Assembly (NCBI GenBank): GCA_905221605.1
Contig: CAJNDS010002512.1
Location: 1,186,360-1,250,359 of the forward strand
From: Symbiodinium natans
Taxonomy: Eukaryota; Sar; Dinophyceae; Suessiales; Symbiodiniaceae
Direction: 5' to 3'
Length of the DNA stretch: 64,000 bases
Part shown: positions 35,900-48,312 of the stretch, piece after piece
Layout: each line of letters starts with the position of its first letter
Numbering within the stretch: position 1 is the stretch's first letter
Notes under the pieces: generated by a model
Database searches by the model: none
Seen by the model: the letters and a program-made list of their open reading frames with translations, nothing else
Told to the model about the DNA's origin: nothing
Translations under genes and position numbers: made by a program

Positions 35900-36044
35900 T
35901 GATCTACTATTTGCTTAAGAACCCCCCAAAATACCAAAAAAAACCATCCCTATATTACCCTTTATAAGGAATCGGAAGAATGTTTTTTTCTTTGTGGGGG
36001 GGGGGGGGGGGGGGCGGGGGGGCTCTTAAGCAATTCATAGTGAT
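35900..36044. mobile_element. MITE-like element, copy 2 (with TGAT target duplication)
   Basis: The element spans 35904-36040 (137 bp). Its left end is CTACTATTTGCTTAAGAACC and its right end is the reverse complement of CTATGAATTGCTTAAGAGCC. TGAT flanks both sides (35900-35903 and 36041-36044). Its interior contains ATCCCTATATTACCC, the reverse complement of the copy 1 interior motif, so the two copies are in opposite orientation. A run of more than 20 G with one C lies next to the right terminal repeat and explains most of the extra length over copy 1. Confidence 0.85.
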
Positions 36045-39000
36045 TGGGTTCGTTAGAGAGCTTGCCCTGTGGCATAGCGGGATGTCGAGCCATTCCCTGA
36101 GCATCTCTTACTTCGACTGGCAATCACAACAATCATTTTAAGGCGTTTCGGTTGATTTGGCATTGAGAACGTGCGAACTCAATAGACATCCCACGCTTTT
36201 GCGTGCAGGCTCAGACTGAATCTGCGGCGAATTCTGGAACATTTTGCACATGTTGAAAATACTGCTGTTTCCAGGCTCATGGATCTGCTGCCTCTGTCTG
36301 ACGAAAACCTTGTGTTCAGTGCCTGTTGTGTTTTGACATTTTGTATGTTCTGTGCCTCTTCATTTGGTCAGGGTCAAACGATCAGGATAGCATGTTGGGG
36401 CACAGCGGTACAAGCCCTTCACTGGTGCTCGCCCCCAGCTTGCCGGGGTCGGCGGATATTATTGTATTGTTATTGTCCTGCATAACATCCAGCAAAATGC
36501 AGCATGTGATCTTCCAGACTGAAGCGTGCCAGAACATCGAGCGGCCTCAACGACAACATCCAAACTGTCTACATGTGCTCAAGCATCGTTTCGGAAATCA
36601 TCAAGTTCAGACATCAAGATTTGACACAGGTGCTAGCTCTGCCCCGAATTGCTGCCACGGTGCTCCCGCCACATTCAAGAGCAAGACATGTGTGAGTACA
36701 GCAGAAGCCATCGCCCAGAATCGCCCAATGAGAGCTTCCATACCTTGGGGCCTTGGGGCATGGCTGCAGCATGGCTCTCGACATGTTGGGACCGAGCTTC
36801 CTCTGCAAAGGCAGCATTGAGAAGAAAGCTTCTGCGCTGCCTCGCGGCAGCGTGGCTTTTCGTGCCGTGCCATACGTGCTTGAACTGTATTTGCCGGGCT
36901 TGTTGCCCACCCCACTTCTCCCTACCGCTCAGGATTTATTGGTGCGACCCTAGCTGTGGTTGTGGGGTCGGTACCTGTCTCTGCGGCTTCGCACCTGCCA
37001 CTGAAACGACATCGGACATTCGGAACAGCTTCATCTAATCTTCTCGCCGGGGGCGTTGAACAGAATGTTAGAGTCAGAGCCGTTACGGTTTGTCATGGCT
37101 TCAACAGCCGAAACGAGCCACCTTTGTTTTAAACATTTTTGAATCTGTCGACTCCACAAATCCTGGCAAGACTCAGCGCTTCCAATTTGCAAATGCGTTC
37201 TAATCATGTAGGCTTCTCGTATAGATTTTTCTTCAGGTTGATCCACGGAGGGAGCGCCACACAACAGACTGTCCATTTTTTCATGATTCTCAGTCTTTGC
37301 TCAGGGGCTTGGATCCCTGCCAAGAGCCAACCCTGCCTGGCGTCCGCTTCTGCACCCAGCGAGCGGGTGAGGTGCTTTTTTTCGGAACCCAGGCACGGAG
37401 CGAGTCTGGACACTTTAGGCTTAGGATCTGTTGGGATCAGGAGGCAAGGTAGTGAGTTGGGATCAAGTGGGTCAGTGTTTCGGAGTGTCCAGGTTGGAAA
37501 TTGGATTTTAAGTCCTGATGACTTGGGGTGCCGGGCTGACGGCTCAAGGCTTCAAGCGGCGTGGTGGTGTTTGCCACCTCCTCGCCAGAACTTACGTATG
37601 CCGAAACAACCTTCAGTCTGCAGACCCCGAAATCCCAAATTCTTAAGGCCTGCCTTCAAATTGTTAACCCTACACAAGAACTTAACGCTGAATTCCCATG
37701 ACAAAACCTCCCTCCCTCCCACCGATTGACTCAATCTGTTTGGGAAAGGGCCCGGAATGTCAATTTGCAGAGGCCTCTTGTCAACCAACATTCAGAATAA
37801 GGAATAGTAATAATATGAATTTTAATGACTAGTCCCTCGGGGATGGCGCGGCAGAGAGAGAGAGAGAATGACACTAGTAGCAGGAGCCCGACTTTTTTCA
37901 GAGGCGGCATTGGACATTGAGGGGGGCTATCAGTCTGGGGACTTCTTTCCTAGAAAAAGTATTGCCGGGGGGACTGCCCATGGCAAATTCAAATTAAGCC
38001 TGTGGGCAGCTATGGGTTTGAGAATGTTGAAGGGTCGGGGTAAATGCGCGCCGCATAAACACAGATTTTGCTTGGACAAGCTTTTGCCAGAAGTAGCTGG
38101 AAAGAAATTAGGGAATGGCACCTGATGATGACACTTTGACCAGGCACATGCGACCTGCAACCGAGCGAGAATTGTGTGACTCAGCATGACATTCGCACTT
38201 AGCTGTTCCATGGGCTCACATGTGTTGAGTGGAGTTTGGATGTCGGCAGGTGTAGTTTCATGTATATCACAGCAATGTCCGATGGACAGGCCACCTTGCT
38301 TGGACAGAAAGAACTCCCTAGAAGCTTCACAGTCAGTGAGCTACAGAGGTTGGGCCTTGGTGCACAAGGTCGCACCGACACCTGGCCATCGATTCTTCGA
38401 GCTGCTCAGCTATTTGCAGCTTTAGCGTGATAAGATACGTGAGAGGAGGTGGTTTGTTTCAAGGGACTTGGGGACCCTAAACCCTAAACCCTAAACCCCA
38501 AGTTGGGGTCTTATGTGCAAGGGAGAACTCAAGCCAGATCCAGAGCACTTGACGCAGAGTGTGAGCAAGATTGCTCTGCTTACTTTGCTATTCCCATTTC
38601 ATCTTCACATGGAAGCTTGTTTTCATATGGCTTCATGATCTGCTTGGGCTTGCTATGGCTTGCTGATTAGGCGTTTGGGTTTCTGAAAGACTGTCAGTTC
38701 GTTCTCACATGGCTTCCGAGCAGCAGAGGCCTCGGCGCAGATAGGGACAAGTTTAGGACAGTTGGGCGTGCCGGTTGGGGCGTGCAGATGATCCCAATGT
38801 GAAGGGATCGACAACCAAATCCACCCTTCCTAGTAACGCTGCAAATCTCCCGCTTGAACCCAGCGGAGTCGATTTTCCACTTCCAGGCTGCCCACGCTGG
38901 GAACGCGACCGAGCTGGAAGAAACTTTGTCAAGGCCCAGCACGAATTTTTGTGGCGAGGGATTGCATGGTCAGGCATGGTCCAGTCAACAAGTCTTGATT

Positions 39001-39060
39001 GGGTAAGCTTTAAAGCCTAAGACCCTGATGGTCCACAAAGTACGTCCTGCAGGATCTCTC
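36045..39060. other. Stretch with no recognisable gene
   Basis: Frames with some coding character are 36753-36950 (+, KGSIEKKASALPRGSVAF) and 38236-38430 (+, SFTVSELQRLGLGAQGR). Neither has a family I know. Three CCCTAAA units lie at 38474-38500. A short GA repeat is at 37852-37866. Confidence 0.3.
38474..38500 (-). repeat. Short CCCTAAA telomere-like run
   Basis: Three consecutive CCCTAAA units plus a degenerate one, opposite in orientation to the run at 35631. Confidence 0.9.
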
Positions 39061-39078
39061 AAGCCGTTCTGTCTCAAA

Positions 39079-39092
39079 CCATTTTGGCTCAA
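39079..39092 (+). other. Possible relic of the dinoflagellate spliced leader
   Basis: CCATTTTGGCTCAA matches 14 consecutive bases of the 22-nt spliced leader that dinoflagellates trans-splice onto mRNAs; the published leader continues with G, and here a T follows. Genomic relics of this sequence are known to mark genes that re-entered the genome through cDNA. A chance 14-base match in 64 kb on two strands is unlikely, but only part of the leader is present. Confidence 0.5.
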
Positions 39093-39174
39093 TTGGTCCA
39101 TGCCCCTGAACTTGAGCCTTGTATTCCGCTCCCTTGGCCCTGCCTTTCCCTGAGCCTCGATCCACACGACATGA

Positions 39175-39771
39175 TGGAGGAGGGAGATTGTTGATGAGTT
39201 CTTTGGAAGTCGATGGCCAACCAAATCGTGCAAGTTTGGTGGCGATGGGTGGGCGCGGCCTTGGAGAGGGTCTACGACGCCAAGGCTGCAAGGTGGGCTT
39301 GAATCCATTGAGGGGAAAGGCCCAAGAAGCGGCCATCCCTCAGAACGGAGCGAAACCAACAAGTTCCATCAGAAGGAGGGCTTTCGACTAGTTGATAAGC
39401 GACCAAAAAGAATTGAGCAGCATCTGCAAACTGGGGCCCACTGACTCGACAAGCTGGAACGGAGGCTTTGGGAAGTAGAAGGCGAACGGCAGGAAGTGAG
39501 CTCGAAGCCCACGAGCCCGCCCGGAACTCCCAGGAGTTATTTAGGTGGGACGGGGAGCGCGAAGCCTGAGGCAGACGTTGACCTTGATTGGGGTGGGAAG
39601 TTATGGTTAAATGGACAGCAGGTGCTGGGGCACGCCAGCATCAAAGAACCGACCCCTGAGTCCCTCATGGTGACAGCAAGGGGGACGACATGGGGGTACT
39701 GGCTAGACCCTGTAGGGATCGAGGCAACGAGGTCAGAACCCATTTCAGGGCTTTGGATAGCTGCTGCTTAA
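39175..39771 (+). pseudogene. Long frame with one internal stop, possible retroposed cDNA remnant
   Basis: One frame is open from 39175 to a TGA at 39442 and again from 39445 to a TAA at 39769, about 198 codons in total. Before the stop it reads REIVDEFFGSRWPTKSCKF and later RPKRIEQHLQTG. After it comes a probable coiled coil, LDKLERRLWEVEGERQEV, then SPPGTPRSYLGG and LDWGGKLWLNGQQ. It has no intron in a genome where exons are usually tiny, and it lies about 80 bp after the spliced-leader relic. The family is unknown to me; a retroelement ORF or processed pseudogene are the best guesses. Confidence 0.45.
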
Positions 39772-39779
39772 GTCTTCAC

Positions 39780-40330
39780 GTCTATGTTCGCCGGTACTGT
39801 TGCACGATTGTCTACTGCATGTGTAGTATGGTATACATATATATATATATACACACGCATGTACATATGTATCTAATCAGTACATGTAGTTCAGCTTTGA
39901 TATGTGATGTTCGTTCGCAATGTGTAATGTATGTATAGTCAGATTATAGTGCTCATTTTAATTTAGATGTAATGATATATGTATATAGAACATCGAATAC
40001 ATCACATAGTTCCAGATCGTCTGAAGATATGTTGCAATACACTGTACCAAAACATCATGTGTACTGTCTTATAACCTAGCGTTGCCTGGCATATAACTTT
40101 GTTGAGTACTTTGCATTGCGTCGTGGATGACATCGAAGCACACCCCCCAAGATTTGAATTTTGCAGCCTGACATCGGCCCTTCAGCCAAATCAATAACAC
40201 ACACTACAACATTATAGAAGTGGGTTGCGGTTTTTTTGTGCCAATAGGACATGCGCAAATAAGCAAAGGCAAGAATCGACCCTTTTTTCCGCCTGGACTG
40301 CTTAAACCGAAACAACCAACAAAAGCCATG
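39780..40330. other. AT-rich intergenic spacer
   Basis: This stretch is rich in TATATA and TGTATG words, including an alternating TA run at 39837-39852. No frame is supported. Confidence 0.4.
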
Positions 40331-40335
40331 CAACC

Positions 40336-43300
40336 CCCGCCTTTGTCCTGTTGAGTCGTCCGGCGGACGCCGTGGCCTCGACAAAGCGCGGCCGTACAGC
40401 ACTCCATGAAGCGGCCGCTGCGCGACATGACAGATGGATGTGGCATGCAGGTGTTAGCGTTTTGGGTTGCAGGGGTGTTTCTGCGGGGTCCATGGTTGCG
40501 GGCACATTGTCCCCACTGCAAGATGTGCTGGGAAGGTAACATTTGGGGCTGTTATTTTTGCGGCTTGCAGTTTCAGATTTCCAACCGCCTACTGCAAGTC
40601 ATAGTTGCTGTCAGTCCTAAGTTGCACAGCCCTGGCCGCAAGGTTTGGGGGCACACCTCTATGGTTCAGCAGCTGCTCAATGCAAGGGCGGATGTCATGG
40701 CATCCGACCGCCTCTAAGACTGGACTAGACGTCTTGTATGTACATACAGGATTGAAGTTTTGCTTCAATTGCTTGATGCAAAGGCCTAGTTTTTAAAACA
40801 TGCCGGTAGGCTTATTTGCGGGGCCCGTGCAAACCAAGCCCCCAAACCTCCCAAGCCGCTTGGCCGGACGCACAAACACAGCCGTGCTACATCCGCACAT
40901 TGTTTGCACATTCCGGCACTCTCAGGCTTTGATTGGTGTTGGCGTCAAGACTCTTTAAGCCCAACCCGAATCAAACTACAGAGTTTCGATCGTTTTTTTG
41001 CAGCCTTTCAAAGCACGACACTGCTCAAGGAAAAGACCCAAACTAACAGGAATGTCCCATATGGAAGCACTTGTGAACATGCTGTCCCCATAACTTCTAA
41101 GGAGAGTCTTTGCAGCCCTCGCACGTGGCAGCGCTTCATGGACATCAGCCCGTTTTGGACGCCAATACCACAGTCACACACCACATGTTTGTGGTTACAC
41201 GAGACCATGTCCAGATTTTGCGTTGCATGGGCGCCCACGACATGAAAGGCTTAGTCAAAAACCTTGGCAGTCATGACAGTTCTGTGCTGGTTCGAACGAA
41301 AGCCAGGTCAAACACTAAAATTGATGAATGGTGCCATGCCCTTCTTCTGGTTTCTTTCGTAGTCAATCCACAACATTGCCTCAAGAACGAATTTGTCAAT
41401 TTGGCGCGCTCCAGCTCTGGCTTGCTCTATTTGTTTCTATCTGGACAATGCCAGATTTGTTCGGAGGGTACGAATCCGCGAAGCCATTGTTATCGTAAGA
41501 TGGACTCTTCTTGATGCCAAACTAAGAGTGCTCACCATCGCCGGTGTCCCTGAAGGAGCTGCTTCACCGCACCTCACTGGCGCGAGGTCACAAGCCGTCA
41601 CCTGGGCTGCTGCACCGCGCGGTAATGCCCCTGGACACCTGAAACATCCAGAAACCCCTGTCACTTGCAGCCCTGACACCATCGAAGCCCAGAATAACTG
41701 AAATACTTAAGCAATGGACCATGAACAATGTTTCCTTGAAGCTTCTTGTCGCACACATGCGCCCAGAAGATGTGAAGGAAAAATAAGAAGAACTGTTCCA
41801 ACATTAGTTTCAAACCTAAACATCCTGTTCAAGACAACCTGACCGGAGAGGCAGGGCCACACCGACCTGGCAGACTTCATCCTGAATTTGGAAGATGCGC
41901 GGCTGAGCCGATCAAGTTTGCATCAGCTTAGATCCACGAACCAGAGGAGGAGTTTGAGCTCGGGGCATTTGCCGTGATTTTCGAGGTGTGATTGCGGATG
42001 TGTTGGCCAACTTCCGGAAATGCGATGCTTGACAGACAGCTCGCCTAGATTGTAACATGGTGTTTGTTTGAGGGAGCTCAGCATGTGGAAGCCCACCACC
42101 GCTGCTAAGGCCAGATGTGTCGCAGCCTTTCGAGCAGGATGGTGCTCAGCCTCTCCACTTCGCGGCCAAGGCGGGCCATGTCCAGGCCGTTCGCTTCCTC
42201 TTGAGTCGCGGCGCGCAGCTAGAAGCCACGTCTCCAAAAGAGGGCTTCACCCCCTTACACTTTGCAGCAGCCATGGGCCACGCAGAGGTGGCCCGGCTGC
42301 TGATAAAGAAGGGCGGCCGGCAATCCATGGGCAAGAGGGACAGGAGGGGCTTACTCCCGATTCACTTGGCAATCAGGGCCGGGAGCTCCTCCCTGGTCCA
42401 GGATTTGATGAAGCACGGCATCCCATCCGACCTAGTACACTTTGCGGCGGAGGGTGGCCGAACGGAAGTCATCCGTAAAGTGCTGCAAACTAAGCCAGAC
42501 CTTGGCAACACTCTGGACGCGCGCGGTTTCCGACCTTTGCATATGGCCGCCCTCGCAGGCCACTTGGATGTCCTTGGCCTTCTGGTGGGCGAGGGGTTTC
42601 CCATCGGCGCCACAGACACACAGGGCTTCACCGCGGTGCATTTCGCAGCCAAGTCTGGCCACCGAGCCGCTGTTCAATATCTGGCCACCATGAGGGCGGA
42701 CCTGAAGATGCGCTCCAAGGACTGTCCATCGCTTCATGGTTGTGACTGCACTAAGGCATGGCACTGTTCCTCGACTTTTTTTCTGACCGGCACGTATCTA
42801 TAGAGCTTTTGCGGAAATGAGGAGGGAAGCACGCAATGCATGTTAATATAGTGGTTCATGAAGCATCTCAGCTGGCGATGATTGGGGTCGTTTTTGGTTG
42901 TTTCCTCCTCTCCCGGTCGCGCACACTGTTCCGAAGAGCAGGGATAGCTTCATGAAACGTGTACCCTGAGCCCGAGGAGCACAACCACATCCAACAAAAC
43001 CTCCCAACCATGAAGTGTAAAGGCTCCTCGAAATCCAATAATGTTGCACTGTCTTTAGCGTGGGCCCCCCCCCCCAAGCAAGTTTGGACCCTCCATAAAC
43101 GTGTGGCCCGGCGACCCCCCCCAAACAAATTTGGGGAGGAGGGGGGGGGGCATCCTGGATTGTACGGGCTCTGGCTCTTTAAGATTCCAAGACAACCAAG
43201 CCAGGAGGGCCTCAAGGGGCTTAAGGCCTGAAGCTTTCCTTTCTTGCTTAGGCCGCGCTCCCCCGCCGGGGCTTGGCATTATAGAGGGTTGTCAGACAAA

Positions 43301-43782
43301 TTTACTAAAGACAGTCTGCCCGGCCTGTGGGCTGCCTATCACGAAAGTTGTTTGGGGCCTCGTTTCGTAATGAAATATTCAATAAAGCAGTGAAAGGACA
43401 AAAACCTCTTGCGAAGCCTCAGGAATCAGATAAATAAACCTTAAGCCACCCAAACCCTAGACACAAACCTTAAACACCAAGCCTTTAAAAAATTGGCCGT
43501 CCGAAAAAAACTTGTGATAATAGCGGGTGCCGTAAACAAACTCGGTTCGCAGAATACATGGTCGAAACTTGTGATCACAGACCCTCCTTACACTAAAGTC
43601 AGTCCAACATTATTTGTTTAACGCTGCGAGCATGGCCCAGCTGCCCATACACCAATACCATAGACCTCGGTTGTGCTGTGCAGGATGGCACGACACCCCT
43701 GGACGTGGCCAAGAAACTGGGGCATGCAACGCTGCTGGACCTACTCTCACCAGAACTGGCAACGAGAAGCAACGAGCTCTGA
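40336..43782 (+). CDS. Ankyrin-repeat protein gene, multi-exon
   Basis: Ankyrin repeats form protein-binding surfaces; no catalytic domain was seen. Exons: up to 40416 (VLLSRPADAVAS, GRTALHEAA), 40643-40709 (VWGHTSMVQQLLNARADVM), 41102 to about 41170 (ESLQPSHVAALHGHQPVLD), 41851 to about 41900 (QGHTDLADFILNLEDARL), 42138-42719 (582 bp, six repeats) and 43684-43782 (DGTTPLDVAKKLGHATLLDL, then TGA at 43780). The large exon starts DGAQPLHFAAKAGH and ends at RSK with a GA donor. Junctions 40416/40643 (phase 0) and 40709/41102 (phase 1) join exactly through LHEAA|VWGH and D|R|ES, using GC donors. Repeat 3 (LLPIHLAIRAG) and repeat 4 (SDLVHFAAEGGRTE) are diverged. The 5' end and some middle exons are missing. 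The last exon closes a repeat in the usual way, so the gene probably ends there. Confidence 0.82.
42138..42719 (+). CDS. Large ankyrin exon with six repeats
   Basis: This exon has 194 codons, phase 0 at both ends. Repeats begin at DGAQPLHFAA, EGFTPLHFAA, RGLLPIHLAI, SDLVHFAAEG, RGFRPLHMAA and QGFTAVHFAA. It is far longer than the flanking exons (67 and 99 bp), so internal duplication of repeats without introns is likely. It has no ATG at its start; the acceptor AG at 42136-42137 sets it. Confidence 0.85.
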
Positions 43783-43789
43783 GCTCAAG

Positions 43790-44700
43790 TGTTCGATTGC
43801 CTGGAAAAAAGTTCCACGACTGGCGTGCAAGACCGGACGCGGGCAAGTAGTGAACAACGAGTTTCTGGGCTTCTCTGCATGGGACGTCTTCAATTTGCTG
43901 GACGGATGCCAACTTCGACAACTTCTCGGGCTCGGCTAAGCAAACCGCGTGGAAAAAGCGCAGGCCGGTCCCAGGTGCAAGGGGCGCAGCCAGCTTCTAG
44001 ACTATATTTCTTATACTTGGGAGTCCAATATGAACAGCCTTTAGGCCCAAAACCCAAGGTGTTGGGTTAAGGGTTTAGGGTTTAGGCGGTTTAGGTTGAA
44101 GGCATATTTCATGCTTGGGCTTTGTGAGAACAGAGGTGTTCAAAGCAAACATTGTCCGGCATAAGAACCCTAAATCCTTGTTTAAGCCCCTAAACTTAGC
44201 AAACCTAAAACCCCAAAATCGTGAACCCTAAGCCCTGCGTGATGAAGCTTGGCTCATGTTGTACTGTGAACACCTAATTGGACTCTTGGGACAGTTCCCA
44301 TGCCTCCTGTACAATGAGCCGGAGGCGCAGCCGAAACATCCAACAAGGTCAAGCCGGGAAGTAGAAAGAACTACCGGAACACACCCTGGACCAAGGCGGC
44401 TAACGGTGACTTGTTGAGACCTCACCAGTCTCACCGCTTCGCAAAACTTGCCGGGGTCAGCTGAGCTGCCTGGCGAGATTTTTCAGCCCAGGCACGAAAC
44501 AAAAGGCATGGTTTTGCTTTAAGTGCATCTGCAGCATTGTACTTCACAACCCCAGTCCTGAGTCGCAAACCCTTGATCCAAGCTCCGCTGAGTCTCCGAA
44601 GATGCTAGGGGGGGGGGGGGGGGTAAAGATGCACATGGGAGTGGTCAAGTTTTGAGGCTCTGCAGACGTGCACTGTGCAGCGGTGCGTGCCCCCTCTTGA
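43790..44700. other. Spacer after the ankyrin gene
   Basis: Degenerate TTTAGGG and CCCTAAA words occur at 44055-44095 and 44165-44235, and a G-run at 44609-44624. No gene is supported. Confidence 0.4.
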
Positions 44701-44714
44701 AGATCACATGCATT

Positions 44715-45107
44715 CGCACTCTTCGGCCTAGGCAGAAGCAGATTCATCTCATCTTGAAGAAGGGTGAGCCTGGCATCCCGGAGAGCTTGGAAGCGCAAAT
44801 CGACAGCTCCCTGACGTGTTCGAAATGCCACTGACCATCACAAGCTGCGAATGCCTAATTCACACAGCAAGCAGGAACAAGCAGCATTCAATGCAGGAGG
44901 CCTTTGCTGACAAATCATTGTAGAACATCGCTGCTTCACTGAGGCCCTTGACCATCGGCCGTGCGCATCAGACAGAGGCTTTTGAACGCCTGGTTCCGGT
45001 ACATGCCCCAGAGAGTTGAGACACTGATGTTAGCAGCCGGGCGGTTCTGCATAGAAGATACCTTCTTCTGGGGTCCACCGCACTTGAACAATTGGCCGCT
45101 GGACTAG
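44715..45107 (+). CDS. Two exon-like open pieces, unknown
   Basis: The first piece (44715-44834) reads KQIHLILKKGEPGIPESLEA and ends TCSKCH then TGA; an AG|G acceptor precedes it at 44731. The second (open from 44955 to TAG 45105) reads RIRQRLLNAWFRYMPQRVET, then LMLAAGRF and FFWGPPHLNNW. Both have protein-like composition in a region of mostly random frames. They may be exons of one + strand gene. I do not recognise either. Confidence 0.35.
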
Positions 45108-46860
45108 ATTTCGCTACCAGTCGCCACCACACTGTCAAGCCCTGGCAAGTCACAAGCTCAAGGACGAAGCCTTGCGAAACTGTGTGTCACGTTCCCACTT
45201 CACCCTTACGTGGGATGGCAACCAGCCCAAGCCTCAGAAACAATTTGCTTGCATTTCAGAACTGAAGGCTTCAGGATATTTCAACGAGGACTGTTTGGTT
45301 GTTGTTTTTGGACATATGTTTTTGACCCTTGTCCATGCGTTTTTGCGTTGGCTTTCTCTGACTTTTCGGTGGTTTCCTGCTGTTCCGCTTCTCCACTCCG
45401 CCGCTTGTTGCTCCGCCTGGTCTACTTTAGCTTCTGCATTTTCCTTACCCTGCCATTTTCAATTTTCATCTTGGGCTCATTCTCCCATTTATTTCGACTG
45501 CAGTTTTTCATTAGGCTGTTTCTGTACTACCTCTTGAAGCCGTTGAGGCTCCACGATGATGTAGTCCATCCAAATGTTTCGTTGAATGTGGGTTTGGGTT
45601 GCAGGCAATTGTGTCTTCAAAAGTGTTTTCGCCGGCGGGAGACTTCTGAGACGTTGATTGCACTCCAGTCTGAAGGTTCTTTCAAGCATGCGTCGAATCG
45701 GACTTTAGACACGGAAGAAGAGCTACCCAACTGCCCAACAGGTTTGTGTTGCACCGCTTCTCTGCAAATGCCATGCTTGTGGCCAGTGCCTCAGAAACGA
45801 CTTGCAGCCCAAGCGAACCACTCTGCAGCAGACGTCTTTTTGTTCATCTGCATGTTGGGGCAGTGAACTGTGGAAACCTATTCCCTCGCAAGATTGCTTT
45901 GTGCTTTCCAACCAAAATAAATGTGGAGAAAATAGAGGTTTCCCTAGTTAAAAAAGAAAAGAGAAATGGGCTCCCCGCAAAAAGGTCGTAAAACCATTCT
46001 CCACCCCCCCCCTGTTAACACCTGAAAAACCGCAACAGCCCATCAACGGAAAGGATGGTGTTGCGACGCAGCAGCAGCAGGACCGGTTGTTCCCAAGGTC
46101 TTGCACTATGCCAAGGGATGATCTGCTAATACAGGAATCTAGCATGTCTAAGTTATAACCTTAGTGCCATCCATCTTTCAGGCCTTGGATCACAAAACTG
46201 GTAAACCACTGGAAACCACGATCTCAGCCCCAAGCCGGAGCTTCAGTCAGTTTTGCTCGAGTTTCAGCCCTGCTAAGCTGCGGACCCGGCTTCTGCACAT
46301 CATTTCATTTCCGAGAACAGAAGCGGCCCTAGGACACCTTGTGACCCCAGGCACTGTCAAAAGTCCTTTCGTCCAGTATTTTGGATGTAGCTGTACCCTA
46401 AACCCTGAACAACAAAACCTAAACCCCAAACCTAAACCCTACGTGTTTTCTTTATCTTGTGCTTTCGCGTTCTGCGCACGGAGGACGTCGCCATCCGGGA
46501 TGGGTCGTCCTTTGGCTTGTGCAGCGAGGCCGAGGGTCTTTGTTTGCTACAAACACTGCACATCTATGTATATATATATATGTATATATATATATACATA
46601 TATGCTACCAGTATATAAAGCATCCGGCTGGCTCTGAGCAGCTGGCATCTCAGTGGTCCGGAAAGCACGACTTGACTTGGGCTTATTCAAGGATTTAGCT
46701 GCTTGTCCTGTTCATGGGTCCGCTCCAAGACAATAGTAAAGCAAAGACACATGTAGTTGGGAGACCCATCACAGAATTCAATCCATGTAAAACGAGTCTC
46801 CTCCTTCAAGTGGCACAGAGGTATATTTTATGCTTATCATCTCATATTCGCACAAATAGA
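45108..46860. other. Stretch with no firmly supported gene
   Basis: A 218-codon frame at 45210-45866 (+) encodes a Phe/Leu/Cys-rich hydrophobic peptide. The underlying DNA is T-rich, which alone could produce it, so I do not call it a gene. Degenerate CCCTAAA words lie at 46390-46441. Confidence 0.3.
46562..46606. repeat. TA-rich dinucleotide patch
   Basis: Alternating TA with GTA and CAT interruptions; nearly self-complementary. Confidence 0.85.
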
Positions 46861-46867
46861 TTTCTAC

Positions 46868-47522
<655 letters not shown>

Positions 47523-48205
47523 TGTGTATACTAGTATATATCAGCTGTTAGTAAGGTTCTTACGGTTACTTTTTTCATATGATTCGGTTTTGGGCATCGC
47601 AGCCGACATTAAAGCATGGTACCATCCCTCCCAAGGGCTGAAGTTGGGCTCAAAGAATATTTGGACAACCCCCATGAAGACCTGCAACGGGCAGCCGCCG
47701 CAATGGTCACACGGTATTCAGGGAGTCGTCATCTCTCGTGATGACACACATAGCCGCACCCCCCACCCCCAAAAAACCCTGACGCACAGCACGAGTTATG
47801 CGAACCCACTTCGAGCTTCTTTCATTCGACTCTCAACCCTATAGCCTTCGATCAAGGAAGCTGTGTTGGACGCGTGGACCCTGATTGTTCTGCAGGCTAG
47901 CAGCCGATCTCCGTTCCTGGTCGGGCACTGAAAGCAGAAGAAGACAAGAGTTTATGCTGGGTGCAACCTCTCCTAAATACGGAGCCGCGTTTTCTCGGGG
48001 GCGGTGGCCTTCAGGTATTTACTTTAGCTCTTGTATCGGGGACCTGGGGGCAAATGCAGATCCTCTGTGTGTGTATGCCTGATCCCGCAGAGCGCATGTG
48101 CAACAGGGGTGAACAGCACACACATGCAGTTTCATGCAGCAACGTGCCATTCAAGCCCGGGACAATCTGGTACGACATGGCCAACAAGGTGAAAGTTCAC
48201 TGGCC
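47523..48205. other. Stretch with no supported gene
   Basis: The frame that continues from the trinucleotide block to 47844 has no recognisable features. Nothing else was seen. Confidence 0.35.
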
Positions 48206-48312
48206 GGTGAGGGAGAGAGACGGAGAGAGATAGAGCGAGCGAGCAAGAGATACAGAGAGAGGGAGAGCGAGCGAGTAAGAGAGAAAGAGTCCGAGAGCAA
48301 GAGGGAGGGGTT
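48206..48312 (+). repeat. GA-rich purine tract
   Basis: Degenerate GAGA/GCGA repeats over about 100 bp, almost purine-only. It makes low-complexity frames on both strands. Confidence 0.85.

Noticed and set aside
42117-42137. GTG start for the large ankyrin exon
   Set aside because: The AG|G acceptor at 42136-42138 sets the exon start, and the residues before it do not fit an ankyrin repeat.
45210-45866. 218-codon hydrophobic frame
   Set aside because: The DNA is T-rich, which yields Phe, Leu and Cys by itself. No ATG start, family or splice pattern supports it.
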